From NCBI RefSeq assembly GCF_004535825.1, contig NZ_SGVY01000016.1, positions 1-64,000 on the forward strand: 64,000 nucleotides of DNA. The letters are read 5' to 3'. The stretch comes from Segatella hominis. GTDB lineage: Bacteria; Bacteroidota; Bacteroidia; Bacteroidales; Bacteroidaceae. Under the pieces are notes generated by a model. That model was not told where the DNA came from. It ran no database searches and saw nothing but the letters and a program-made list of their open reading frames with translations. The position numbers and the translations under genes are program-made. Of this stretch, positions 15,999 to 24,891 are shown piece after piece (position 1 is the first letter of the stretch; every line of letters starts with the position of its first letter).

Positions 15999-16030
15999 CA
16001 AAGGTACGAAAAAATCCAGTATCCACCAAA
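15999..16030 (-). promoter_or_regulatory. Promoter of the HU-like gene
   Basis: On the minus strand TTTG (16030-16027), 20 bases, TACCTTTG (16006-15999). The start region TTTGCACCAGCAATC resembles those at 24763 and 62002. It leaves a leader of about 165 bases. Confidence 0.65.
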
Positions 16031-16200
16031 TTTAGGCATGCGATAAGGAGCGATTTTCAGCAACTTACGATTTGAAAGTTAGTTATAAAGATTAGCTCTA
16101 TGTTTGGTGGGCGCATCTCTATATTTTTGCGGTATAGAAATTATGTTTTGAGATATAAATCAGCATATTACAAAGTAATACCCGATTACATGGAAACGTG

Positions 16201-16357
16201 TTCAGTATTCAGTATTCAGTTTTTTTCGCTGTTGTTACCACTCTCTGTATAGATAGTATATTATATATTATTAATATATAATATAAAATAATTACTTACA
16301 ATTTAAAACCATAAAAAGGGTAACTATCGCGAAAAAAACTGAATACTGAATACTGAA
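16201..16357. repeat. 157-bp palindromic element with heptamer repeats
   Basis: Arms 16201-16229 and 16329-16357 are perfect 29-bp inverted repeats; each carries three TTCAG heptamers (TTCAGTA spacing 7 bp) and a T7/A7 run. A second matched pair lies inside at equal spacing (GTTACC 16234-16239, GGTAAC 16319-16324), and the centre is almost only A and T. It sits between the divergent HU-like gene and restriction operon. The remaining 16030-16470 has no gene. Confidence 0.9.
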
Positions 16358-16472
16358 TAACCTTTTAGTCCTACACACCCTGAAGGGGTTAGGAGTTTTT
16401 TAGCCCTTTAGTCCGTACTAAAACCGCTTGAGAAACTTGAGTAACTTTTTTCTAAACTTTCTCCCGAAATCC

Positions 16473-16503
16473 TTGGCAGTTTCCAAAAGAAATCGTAACT
16501 TTG
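16473..16503 (+). promoter_or_regulatory. Promoter before the lipoprotein and restriction genes
   Basis: TTG (16473-16475), 20 bases, TAACTTTG (16496-16503). About 45 bp before ATG 16549. Confidence 0.6.
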
Positions 16504-16548
16504 TGGTGTGGTATATAGCCACATCAATAATAGTAAAACGATAACATA

Positions 16549-17042
16549 ATGATTATCAGTAGATTTACCCCCCCATTTTGGGGAAACTGGCTCTTGTAGC
16601 CGCATTTTTTACGCTTGCCCTTGCCAGTTGCAGCAAGGATGATGTAAGCTCCGATATCGACCTGACTGTCAGCCCACCTGCCGACAGCGAGGCTCCCAGT
16701 TATTATGTCATTACCGATTCTGAGGGTATCGGCTTCACCAAGGACGGCATCGCCTACGAATACATTTCTAATGGTAAGACCCGATGGGTGCTTAGCTATC
16801 AGGAGATAGCCAAGCGCCTCGACATAGATATTTCCAAGATTTCAACCATCAAGATTACCAGAGATCAGATTTTGAAGAACGGTCTCTGGCGCTTCGACGT
16901 GCGCTTCGACGGACAGAAGGAAGGCACGGCGTATGCCATCGATGTCAACCCAGAGAATGGGGAGATAGAGTGGGTGATAACCTTGGAGGACATGTCTGGG
17001 GAAAATGTTTTTACACTCAGCTTCTCTCCAAACGGAAAATAA
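16549..17042 (+). pseudogene. Lipoprotein gene, out of frame at a run of seven C
   Basis: ATG 16549 opens MIISRFTPP, but after the C7 run (16568-16574) the frame stops at TAG. With eight C the frame would continue as ILGKLALVAAFFTLALASCS, a normal lipoprotein signal with Cys in LASC, and then to 17042. A TTG at 16578 could start a slightly shorter form. The mature part (about 130 residues, YYVITDSEGIGFTKDGIAYE, WVLSYQEIAKRLDIDISK) matches no family I know. It lies 56 bp before hsdM, under the promoter at 16473. Confidence 0.7.
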
Positions 17043-17098
17043 TGTGAGTGTAAACCTAGATACAAAAGAATCAGAATTACTTTATTTACTAAGATTTT

Positions 17099-18691
17099 AT
17101 GGCAGAAAATATCAATATCAACCCTCGTACAGAGGAGTTGAAGACCGAGTTTAGCAACATGATTTGGAAGATGGCTACCAATCTGGTGCATGGAGGCAAG
17201 GTGAACCCTGTTCAGTTTATGGACTATACCCTGGGCGGTCTCTTCTACCGATTCATTTCCGAGAACATCACCGACTACTGCAACCAGCTGATGCGTGATG
17301 CTGGCGTGGAGAATGCCGACTATGCCCACATGACCGATGAGATGGCGGAGAACGCACGAGAGCAAATTATCAATGCCAAGGGCTTCTTTATCCTCCCTTC
17401 ACAACTCTTCATCAATGTGGCGAACGCAGCCAAGAATAACACGGAGCTGAACACTACGCTGAGCAATAACTTCCGTGCCATCGAAAACAGTGCCGTAGGA
17501 AAACCGAGCGAGAACGACGTGAAGGGACTCTTCAATAACTTCAATACCAACGACCAAGGTCTGGGTGCTACCGTTGCCGAGCGCAACGAGTTGCTTACAA
17601 CGCTCTTGGAGAGCATCCGAGACCTCAACTTCGACAAGTATATCGAGAGCGGCATCGACGTGTTTGGTCTTTGCTACGAGCACCTCATCAAGATGTACGC
17701 CCTCAATTCGGGTACCAAGGGAGGCGAGTTCTATACCCCTGGCGATGTAAGCTATCTCTTGGCGATGATAGCTGCGGCAGGACGCCAGAGTGTCAACAAG
17801 GTGTATGACCCTGCTTGTGGCTCAGGCTCTTTGCTTTTGAACTTTATCCGTGTGGTGGGTGCCAAGAACGTAAAGGATGGTTTCTATGGTCAGGAAATCA
17901 ACATGAAAACCTACAACCTCTGTCGTATGAACATGTTCTTGCACAATGTGAACTACGACCATTTTGACATTCAGAACGGCGACACCTTGAAGAATCCGCT
18001 GCACGAATGCGACGAGCCATTCGATGCCATCGTCTCAAACCCGCCATATTCTGTGCCTTGGGATGGTGATAGCGATGCCACGCTCATCAACGACCCTCGT
18101 TTTTCTCCTGCTGGCGTGCTCGCCCCAAGAAGCAAGGCAGACTTTGCCTTCACCATGCATATGCTCAGTTGGTTGAGTGCCGAAGGCACGGCTGCCATCG
18201 TAGAGTTCCCTGGCGTGTTGTATCGTAGCGGTGCGGAGCAAAAGATACGCAAGTACTTGGTAAGCAACAACTTCGTGGATACTGTTATTCAGCTTCCTGC
18301 CAATCTATTCTTTAGCGTATCTATTGCCACTTGCATCATTGTTTTGAAGAAGAATAAAGCTGACAATAAGGTTTGCTTCATAGATGCAAGCAATGAGTTT
18401 ATCCATGAGGGAAATAAGAATAGACTTTCTTTGGATAATCTTAAAAAAATATACAATACCTACATGACCAAGGAGGAGATTGCTCACTTCTCTCATGTGG
18501 TTACCACTGCCGATATTGCCGAGGAGGATTACAACCTTTCTGTTTCTACATACGTGGAGCAGGAGGATACTCGTGAGAAAATCGACATTACGGAGTTAAA
18601 TACTCGTATCTCTGAGATTGTGGCAAGAGAGGAGCAGCTGAGAAAAGATATTGATGAGATTGTAATGCAGTTGGAAGGAGGTGCAGCATGA
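17099..18691 (+). CDS. hsdM: Type I restriction-modification system, methyltransferase subunit
   Basis: 530 residues. An N-terminal helical HsdM domain is followed by the N6-adenine methyltransferase core: SAM-binding motif DPACGSGSLL (237-246) and catalytic NPPY (314-317). HsdM methylates adenine in the asymmetric site read by HsdS and, with HsdS and HsdR, forms the restriction complex. Its stop overlaps the hsdS start by 4 bp (ATGA at 18688), so the two are coupled. Length is normal. Confidence 0.95.
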   Translation: MAENININPRTEELKTEFSNMIWKMATNLVHGGKVNPVQFMDYTLGGLFYRFISENITDYCNQLMRDAGVENADYAHMTDEMAENAREQIINAKGFFILPSQLFINVANAAKNNTELNTTLSNNFRAIENSAVGKPSENDVKGLFNNFNTNDQGLGATVAERNELLTTLLESIRDLNFDKYIESGIDVFGLCYEHLIKMYALNSGTKGGEFYTPGDVSYLLAMIAAAGRQSVNKVYDPACGSGSLLLNFIRVVGAKNVKDGFYGQEINMKTYNLCRMNMFLHNVNYDHFDIQNGDTLKNPLHECDEPFDAIVSNPPYSVPWDGDSDATLINDPRFSPAGVLAPRSKADFAFTMHMLSWLSAEGTAAIVEFPGVLYRSGAEQKIRKYLVSNNFVDTVIQLPANLFFSVSIATCIIVLKKNKADNKVCFIDASNEFIHEGNKNRLSLDNLKKIYNTYMTKEEIAHFSHVVTTADIAEEDYNLSVSTYVEQEDTREKIDITELNTRISEIVAREEQLRKDIDEIVMQLEGGAA

Positions 18692-19293
18692 AGAATCTTG
18701 AAACTTTAATACAGGAGCTTTGCCCAGATGGAGTGGAATTCGTGAAGTTGGGGGATGTTCTTGACTATGAACAACCAACGAAATACATTGTAAAATGTAA
18801 GGATTATCAGAATGAAGGCATGCCTGTTTTGACAGCAGGGCAAACTTTTATTCTTGGTTATACTGACGAAACAAATGGGATATTTGAGGCTTCTAAGGAA
18901 AATCCTGTTATCATTTTCGATGATTTCACGACCTCCTTTCATTGGGTAGATTTTAACTTTAAAGTGAAAAGTTCTGCCATGAAAATGTTACGAGTTTCGA
19001 GTGAAAGGGAAGTCTCATTTAGGTTTGTATATTATGCTATGAAATGTATCAAATATCAAACCTTAGAGCACTCTCGCCAATGGATCTCCAAGTATTCGCA
19101 AATAGAAATCCCTCTTCCTCCTATCGAGGTGCAAACCGAGATAGTCCGCATCCTCGACAAGTTCACTTCGCTAGAAGCGGAGCTAGAAGCGGAGTTAGAT
19201 TGTCGCAAGCGACAATACGAGTACTATCGTGACAAGCTGCTCTCGTTCGAGAATGTGGGGGGGGCAAGAAGTAGAGTGGAAGAAAATGAGTGA
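18688..19293 (+). CDS. hsdS: Type I specificity subunit, first half (hsdS cut at a run of eight G)
   Basis: 201 residues. Residues 1-155 are the first target recognition domain, followed by the first conserved helix (IVRILDKFTSLEAELEAELD, CRKRQYEYYRDKLLSFENVG). After a G8 run (19257-19264) the frame ends at TGA 19291. With seven G (or ten) it would read NVGGQEVEWKKMSEV and join the second half as one 400-residue HsdS. In this form the protein has one recognition domain and one helix; such half-S proteins can dimerise and give a palindromic specificity in known systems. A phase-variable switch is inferred from the tract. Confidence 0.85.
   Translation: MKNLETLIQELCPDGVEFVKLGDVLDYEQPTKYIVKCKDYQNEGMPVLTAGQTFILGYTDETNGIFEASKENPVIIFDDFTTSFHWVDFNFKVKSSAMKMLRVSSEREVSFRFVYYAMKCIKYQTLEHSRQWISKYSQIEIPLPPIEVQTEIVRILDKFTSLEAELEAELDCRKRQYEYYRDKLLSFENVGGARSRVEENE
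19257..19264 (+). repeat. Poly-G tract inside hsdS
   Basis: Eight consecutive G at the junction between the two halves of hsdS. Seven would restore one full-length frame. Confidence 0.9.
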
Positions 19294-19891
19294 AGTGTTA
19301 TGGTCTATAAACACAGGCTTAAATCCTCGAAAGTTCTTTAAGTTGAATACTTCTGATGCTCATAATTACTATGTGACCATAAAAGAAATGAAGAATGGAA
19401 AAATCATTTACAATGCTGATACCGATAAAATCAATGATGAAGCACTACTTTTGTGCAACAATCGTTCAAATTTAGAAGCTGGTGATTTGATTTTTTCAGG
19501 GACAGGAACAATTGGTCAAATTGTGGTTATAGATAAAACCCCTAAGGATTGGAATATAAAGGAAGGATTATATGCCCTCAAACCTAAAGCAGAGGTAGTG
19601 CTTTCTAAATATCTTGCTTATATATTGAAAGAAACATCGATAAGAAAGTCATATATGAAGAAAGCTTTAGGTGGAACGGTGAAAAGTGTTCCGATGAAAG
19701 TGTTGGGAGCATTGAAAATTCCAGTTCCTTCCCTCCAAGAGCAAGAGCGAATAGCAAATATCCTCGACCGCTTCGAGTCCCTGACCACTTCCCTCCAGTC
19801 TGGTCTCCCTGCCGAAATCGCAGCACGCCGCAAGCAGTACGAGCACTACAGAGACAAGCTGCTTACCTTCAAGCGCAAGGGAGCAGCATAG
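19286..19891 (+). CDS. hsdS: Type I specificity subunit, second half
   Basis: From ATG 19286 there are 201 residues: the second recognition domain (WSINTGLNPRKFF, FSGTGTIGQIVVIDKTPKD, IPVPSLQEQERIANILDRFE) and the second conserved helix (AEIAARRKQYEHYRDKLLTF). The ATG overlaps the stop of the first half (ATGAGTGA, 19286-19293), so it could be translated by re-initiation. Otherwise it is only made after slippage in the G run fuses the halves. Confidence 0.8.
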   Translation: MSEVLWSINTGLNPRKFFKLNTSDAHNYYVTIKEMKNGKIIYNADTDKINDEALLLCNNRSNLEAGDLIFSGTGTIGQIVVIDKTPKDWNIKEGLYALKPKAEVVLSKYLAYILKETSIRKSYMKKALGGTVKSVPMKVLGALKIPVPSLQEQERIANILDRFESLTTSLQSGLPAEIAARRKQYEHYRDKLLTFKRKGAA

Positions 19892-19963
19892 TAGTGGGGA
19901 TTACAAATCCCCTCCAACATTTACTTGGGATGAAATATAATAATTTTTAAAAAATAGAAAACA

Positions 19964-20605
19964 ATGGATACATTACTTAATTCTGCAACGTTTAGATTAC
20001 AATATAATTTTCCACGTGATTATACAGCGAACGTGAAGATTTCACTATACAAGCGTGACAAAAGCTTTAAGCTCCGTTACTTGTATAAAGCAAGAGAATC
20101 AGATTATTATATCAATTATTCTGGAGTATCTTGTGAGTTTGGTCAGGATTCTATTAATTTTGATGTTGATAGAGAACCAGAAAAACAATTTAAAGAAGTA
20201 TGCTTTCATTGGTATCGCATGCAGGTGAATTCTGAGCATGACCCAGTAACAAAAGCATGGGGGATGACTAGTGGCATTTTTAAAATGGGTTTACACATTT
20301 TGACTCCGTATGTATATGATACGTCAACTAATAGATTTACGCTTTATTTGAGATTTGAGGGGCAATTCGGTTATTTTGCAAAAGAGTTTTCTCGAATTTC
20401 TGGCCTGAATATATCAGAGGCAGATATGCCTTCTATGATGTTGTCCGTAACAAACAATTCGGTATCATTAAATAGGGTAATAGGTATGAATGGAACACAA
20501 CCACAACTACAATTAGTCAAGATATTGGATAACCCTGTGGAATTTATCAATATGACTCTTGGGGCTTATTTCGCATTCGAAAATCATCGAACACCTTTGT
20601 TTTAA
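19964..20605 (+). CDS. Unrecognised protein encoded inside the restriction operon
   Basis: 213 residues, soluble, aromatic and beta-rich (TFRLQYNFPRDYTANVKISL, SFKLRYLYKARESDYYINYS, LYLRFEGQFGYFAKEFSRIS). No family recognised. Its AT-rich codon use differs from the GC-richer hsdM and hsdR around it, which suggests separate acquisition. It sits 72 bp after hsdS and 20 bp before hsdR, so it is co-transcribed and may be an accessory factor of the system. Confidence 0.7.
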   Translation: MDTLLNSATFRLQYNFPRDYTANVKISLYKRDKSFKLRYLYKARESDYYINYSGVSCEFGQDSINFDVDREPEKQFKEVCFHWYRMQVNSEHDPVTKAWGMTSGIFKMGLHILTPYVYDTSTNRFTLYLRFEGQFGYFAKEFSRISGLNISEADMPSMMLSVTNNSVSLNRVIGMNGTQPQLQLVKILDNPVEFINMTLGAYFAFENHRTPLF

Positions 20606-20625
20606 TCCCCCTAAGTACAAAACTT

Positions 20626-23600
20626 ATGCAAGCAAACGACATTGTTTCAGAGAACCCCCAGAGCACGGTGGTAGCCCAATACGAGCGTACCACCCCTCGT
20701 GCCGAGGCTTACCAAAGCGAGGCGGAGCTGGAGCAGGGGATGATTGCCCAGCTACAGCGACAGGGCTACGAGTATGCCCATATCCACCACGAGGACGAGC
20801 TGATACAGAACCTTCGCCTCCAGTTGGAAAAACTCAACGGCTTCCATTTTTCCGACAATGAGTGGGAGCGTTTCTTCAAGGCGGAAATCGCCAACGAGGG
20901 TAAGGGTATTGTTGACAAGGCAGAGACCATACAGCGTGACAACATCAAGGCTTTCACCCTCGACGATGGTACGCAGAAAAACATCTACCTCATCGACCAG
21001 CAAGACCCTCCCCACAACTCCACCCAGGTGATCAACCAATACGAGGTAAATGACGGCAAGCGCCCCAACCGCTACGACGTGACCATCCTCGTAAACGGTC
21101 TACCTCTGGTTCACATCGAACTGAAACGCCGAGGCGTGAGCCTGAAGGAAGCCTTCAACCAGATAAACCGCTACGGCAGGGAATCGTTCTGGGCAGGGTG
21201 CTCGCTCTATGAGTACGTGCAAATCTTCGTCATCAGCAACGGCACGGAGACCAAGTACTATAGCAACACTACCCGTGACAGCCATATCCGGGAACAAGCC
21301 AAGCAGGGCAAGAAGCCACGGCAGAAGACCTGCAACTCGTTTGAGTTTACCAGCTACTGGGCAGATGCCAAGAATAAGGTGCTCGGCGACTTGGAGGACT
21401 TCACAGCTACCTTCCTTACCCGCCACTCCCTGCTTAACATCCTCACCAAGTTTTGCGTCTTCACCGACCAAAAGATTCTGATGGTGATGCGCCCATACCA
21501 GATAGCAGCCACCGAAAAACTGCTCAACCAGATAGAGATAGCTCACAACGCCAAGCTCTACGGCACAAGAGACGCTGGCGGCTACATCTGGCACACCACA
21601 GGCTCGGGCAAGACCCTCACCTCCTTCAAGGCGGCACAGCTCGCCTCCAAACTGCCTTACATAGAAAAGGTATTATTTGTGGTGGATAGAAAAGACCTCG
21701 ACTACCAGACGATGAAGGAGTACGACCGATTCCAGAAGGGCGCTGCCAACGGCAACACCTCGACCAAGGAACTGGAAAAGCAACTGAACAACAGCAAGAG
21801 CCGCATCATCATCACCACCATACAGAAGCTCGCCAACTTCATCAAGAAGAACCCCGACCACGACATCTACCGCAAGGAGGTGGTCATGATATTCGATGAG
21901 TGCCACCGCTCGCAGTTTGGCGACATGCACACCGCCATCACCAAGCGATTCAAGAAATACTACCTCTTCGGCTTCACCGGCACGCCAATCTTCGTGGAGA
22001 ACATCTCCGCTTCGAGCAAGGGTACGCTGAAAACCACCGAAGACGTGTTTGGCAAGCGTCTGCACGCCTACACCATCGTGGATGCCATCAGAGACCACAA
22101 CGTGCTGAAATTCCGTGTGGCATACATCTCCACCATGAAGGAGAAGGAGAACGTGAAGGACGACCAGGTTTGGGGTATCGAGGAAGAGGAGGCGCTGAAG
22201 GACGACCGCCGCATCACCAATGTGTCACAATACATCTTGGACCACTTCGACCAGCAGACCAAGCGTGCCAGCAGCTATACCTTCAGCAAGCTCATCAACA
22301 TCGAGGAAGTGGTGACCGACAAGAAGAAAAAGGTAGAGGAAGAGCGACAGAAGACACGACTCAGCGGATTCAACAGCATCTTCGCCGTACAGAGCATCGA
22401 CTTTGCCAAGCTCTACTACAACAAACTGAAAGAGCTACAGGTAGAGCAGCCCGAGAACAAGCGGCTCAAGGTAGCCACCATCTTCAGCTATGCACCCAAC
22501 GAGGAAGTAGCCGACGGCGAGGAAGACGAGGACAACGACTCCACCGACGGACTCGACCAGAGCAGCCGAGACTTCTTGGAGGCAGCCATCAAGGACTACA
22601 ACCTGATGTTCAACACCGCCTACGATACCTCTTCGGAAAAGTTCCCCAACTATTACAAGGACGTTTCGCAGCGCATGAAGAACCGAGAGATAGACCTGCT
22701 GATAGTGGTCAACATGTTCCTGACAGGATTCGACGCCACCACGCTCAACACGTTGTGGGTGGATAAAAACCTGCGCTACCACGGATTGCTGCAAGCCTAC
22801 AGCCGCACCAACCGCATCCTGAACTCGGTAAAGACCTACGGCAACATCGTATGCTTCCGCAACCTGGAGGATGCCACCAACAAGTGCCTTGCCCTCTTCG
22901 GCGACCCTACCGCCAAGGGCGTGAGCATCCTGCGCCCGTTCGAAGACTACTTCGATGGCTACGACGAGGTGACGGAAGACGAGAACGGCGAGGAGAGACA
23001 GGAGCACGTGAAAGGCTATACCGAATATCTTGAAGAACTGAGAGAGTTGGCACAGCCAGGCGAGATGCCGCTCACCGATGCAGACAAGAAGCAATTCATC
23101 AAGCTCTTCGGCGGCATCCTGAAGATAAGAAACCTGCTTACCAGCTTCGACCAGTTTGCCGAGCAAGACCCCCTCAGCGAGCGAGACCTGCAGGACTATA
23201 CGAGCATCTATCTCTCGCTGAGAGACTGGGCAAAGGAGAACGCAGAGAGCGGCGACAAGACCAACATCAACGACGACATCGAGTTTGAAATGGAGCTGGT
23301 GAAGCAAGTGGAGGTGAACATCGACTACATCCTCTTCCTCGTGCAGCAGATGCAGGGCGACCGTGCCGACATCGCCGAGCTGACTATCCAAATCAACAAG
23401 GCAATCGACTCCAGCCCAGACTTGCGAGACAAGAAAGACCTCATCAACCGATTCATCGAGAGTCTTACTCCGGATAGCCAGGTTACCGACAAATGGAAGG
23501 AATACGTGGATGCAGAGAAGCGCAAGGAGTTTGAGCGCATCGTGAGCGAGGAGCACCTGAAGGAAGGCCCCGCCAAGGAGTTTATAGAGACCGCCTGGGA

Positions 23601-23763
23601 GCGAGGTTACGTGCCTGAGGGTGGTTTGGAGTTGAACGCCATCATGCCACCTATCAATCCATTCGACCCGAACGCCAACCGAGAGGGCAAGCTGCAAAAA
23701 GTACTTGGTAAGATCAAGGGCTTCTTCGGCAAGTTCTTCGAGATAGCAGGAGGAGAATTCTAA
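20626..23763 (+). CDS. hsdR: Type I restriction-modification system, endonuclease/translocase subunit
   Basis: 1045 residues, normal length. The N-terminal PD-(D/E)XK nuclease shows D151, E165 and K167 (DVTILVNGLPLVHIELKRRG). The SF2 motor follows: Walker A in TTGSGKT near 325-330, DECH box at about 424-427 and FGFTGTPIF (motif III). The helicase C-terminal half and a helical tail that contacts HsdM follow. It moves DNA and cuts at a distance when the site is unmethylated. The start ATG at 20626 is 20 bp after the unknown gene. Confidence 0.95.
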   Translation: MQANDIVSENPQSTVVAQYERTTPRAEAYQSEAELEQGMIAQLQRQGYEYAHIHHEDELIQNLRLQLEKLNGFHFSDNEWERFFKAEIANEGKGIVDKAETIQRDNIKAFTLDDGTQKNIYLIDQQDPPHNSTQVINQYEVNDGKRPNRYDVTILVNGLPLVHIELKRRGVSLKEAFNQINRYGRESFWAGCSLYEYVQIFVISNGTETKYYSNTTRDSHIREQAKQGKKPRQKTCNSFEFTSYWADAKNKVLGDLEDFTATFLTRHSLLNILTKFCVFTDQKILMVMRPYQIAATEKLLNQIEIAHNAKLYGTRDAGGYIWHTTGSGKTLTSFKAAQLASKLPYIEKVLFVVDRKDLDYQTMKEYDRFQKGAANGNTSTKELEKQLNNSKSRIIITTIQKLANFIKKNPDHDIYRKEVVMIFDECHRSQFGDMHTAITKRFKKYYLFGFTGTPIFVENISASSKGTLKTTEDVFGKRLHAYTIVDAIRDHNVLKFRVAYISTMKEKENVKDDQVWGIEEEEALKDDRRITNVSQYILDHFDQQTKRASSYTFSKLINIEEVVTDKKKKVEEERQKTRLSGFNSIFAVQSIDFAKLYYNKLKELQVEQPENKRLKVATIFSYAPNEEVADGEEDEDNDSTDGLDQSSRDFLEAAIKDYNLMFNTAYDTSSEKFPNYYKDVSQRMKNREIDLLIVVNMFLTGFDATTLNTLWVDKNLRYHGLLQAYSRTNRILNSVKTYGNIVCFRNLEDATNKCLALFGDPTAKGVSILRPFEDYFDGYDEVTEDENGEERQEHVKGYTEYLEELRELAQPGEMPLTDADKKQFIKLFGGILKIRNLLTSFDQFAEQDPLSERDLQDYTSIYLSLRDWAKENAESGDKTNINDDIEFEMELVKQVEVNIDYILFLVQQMQGDRADIAELTIQINKAIDSSPDLRDKKDLINRFIESLTPDSQVTDKWKEYVDAEKRKEFERIVSEEHLKEGPAKEFIETAWERGYVPEGGLELNAIMPPINPFDPNANREGKLQKVLGKIKGFFGKFFEIAGGEF

Positions 23764-23806
23764 ACTGATATATAACTAACAATAAATAACAAAACAAACA
23801 GAACGC

Positions 23807-23850
23807 AAGCTTCGCCCAGCAGAATACTACGCTCTCGCTGGGCGGGGCTT
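23807..23850 (+). terminator. Hairpin at the end of the restriction operon
   Basis: AAGC, two unpaired bases, CGCCCAGC pair with GCTGGGCG, two bases, GCTT around a 16-base loop. No T run follows. Confidence 0.5.
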
Positions 23851-23877
23851 GTGTATTGCTTGATAACCCATAGTATA

Positions 23878-24666
23878 ATGAAGTATCGTAAATTTAAAAT
23901 AAGTGATGAAGAATCCGTACAACAACTTATAGCAAAACTGAAAAATCTACTAGCCGAAGCAGATTTTGTATATGACTGTCCACCTCCTTTACCTGGAAAA
24001 GAAGCCATGACTGAGAATTTTGTTGATGATGATGGCATCATGGTGTGCGATGCACCTCAACTTTCTCCAGAAAGAGTAGAAGAACAGAAACATGATATAC
24101 AATATCATCTACATAAGTTGATAGATGAGGTAATGAATGTGAATGATTATGATCGTGTTTTGGTGATTAGAACGCTCTTAGAGCATTTTAATCGTAAAGA
24201 TGAACATATCATAGAAGAAGAATTGTCAAGAGTAGATGAACATCTAAATTCACTTGATGAATACAGGAAATTCAAACAGGCGAAGCTTCTAGATACAAAG
24301 AAAGTGACCGACGTTCAGTTTGCTCATGCCATAGACCTTCTTTTGTTGGAAATAGATAATAATGGTCGCTATATCTTTGAGAGTAAGTCTCATTGGATAG
24401 CCGTGTTTAGGGTGGCTGCTGATATGCATTTGATAGGTGATAATGACTATCAGGGGTTTGATAATTGGATTCATCGCATTCACTCCAAGCATCTCAGAAT
24501 AGATTTCACGTCTAAAACCCTAAAGCCCATGACTACACACTGCTATTTTCAACCATTCGAAAAATGGGAATTTCAGCCATTGAAGAATGAAACGAAACGT
24601 CCTTATGACAAGATGGTGACTGTAGTTGTCAGGCTTAAAAAACTACTGGAACAGGTAAAAATGTAA
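23878..24666 (+). CDS. Unrecognised protein after hsdR
   Basis: I take ATG 23878 as the start because the longer frame runs into the hairpin; 262 residues. It is soluble and helical, acidic at first (KFKISDEESVQQLIAKLKNL) with a central helical part (HKLIDEVMNVNDYDRVLVIR) and a basic C-terminus (KMVTVVVRLKKLLEQVKM). No family recognised. It lies 115 bp after hsdR. AT-rich codon use as in the gene at 19964. Confidence 0.65.
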   Translation: MKYRKFKISDEESVQQLIAKLKNLLAEADFVYDCPPPLPGKEAMTENFVDDDGIMVCDAPQLSPERVEEQKHDIQYHLHKLIDEVMNVNDYDRVLVIRTLLEHFNRKDEHIIEEELSRVDEHLNSLDEYRKFKQAKLLDTKKVTDVQFAHAIDLLLLEIDNNGRYIFESKSHWIAVFRVAADMHLIGDNDYQGFDNWIHRIHSKHLRIDFTSKTLKPMTTHCYFQPFEKWEFQPLKNETKRPYDKMVTVVVRLKKLLEQVKM

Positions 24667-24735
24667 GAAATTAGCGCTAAGTTTTAACCCGAAAAATAAC
24701 CTTATAACCTACAAAATAACCCAATGGTTATTAGC

Positions 24736-24766
24736 TTGGAGGCTTCCAAAATAAGCCCTATCTTTG
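24736..24766 (+). promoter_or_regulatory. Promoter of the VirE/DUF3987 group
   Basis: TTG (24736-24738), 20 bases, TATCTTTG (24759-24766). The next bases, CACCCGTAATC, start the hairpin at 24769. Confidence 0.65.
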
Positions 24767-24768
24767 CA

Positions 24769-24809
24769 CCCGTAATCAGACAAGTAAAGTCTGGTTGCGG
24801 GCGTTTTTT
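24769..24809 (+). promoter_or_regulatory. Terminator-like hairpin at the transcription start (attenuator or tiny RNA)
   Basis: CCCGTAATCAGAC (24769-24781) and GTCTGGTTGCGGG (24789-24801) pair along 13 positions with two G-T pairs, followed within two bases by T6 (24804-24809). By its distance from the -7 box, the RNA should begin at or in the first arm. Either most transcripts stop after about 40 bases, or the hairpin protects the 5' end. Confidence 0.6.
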
Positions 24810-24891
24810 GTTTATAGGAATCCGGTACCATTCCTAAAACTGAAATTTGGCGAATATCTCGCAGTCCAACCCATAAATATTACATATTAAC

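Noticed and set aside
21900-22766. Second plus-strand frame inside hsdR
   Set aside because: Arg/Gln/His-rich translation typical of an off-register read of hsdR.
22435-23697. 420-codon frame on the minus strand inside hsdR
   Set aside because: Shadow of the GC-rich hsdR codons; rich in Val, Leu and His without motifs.
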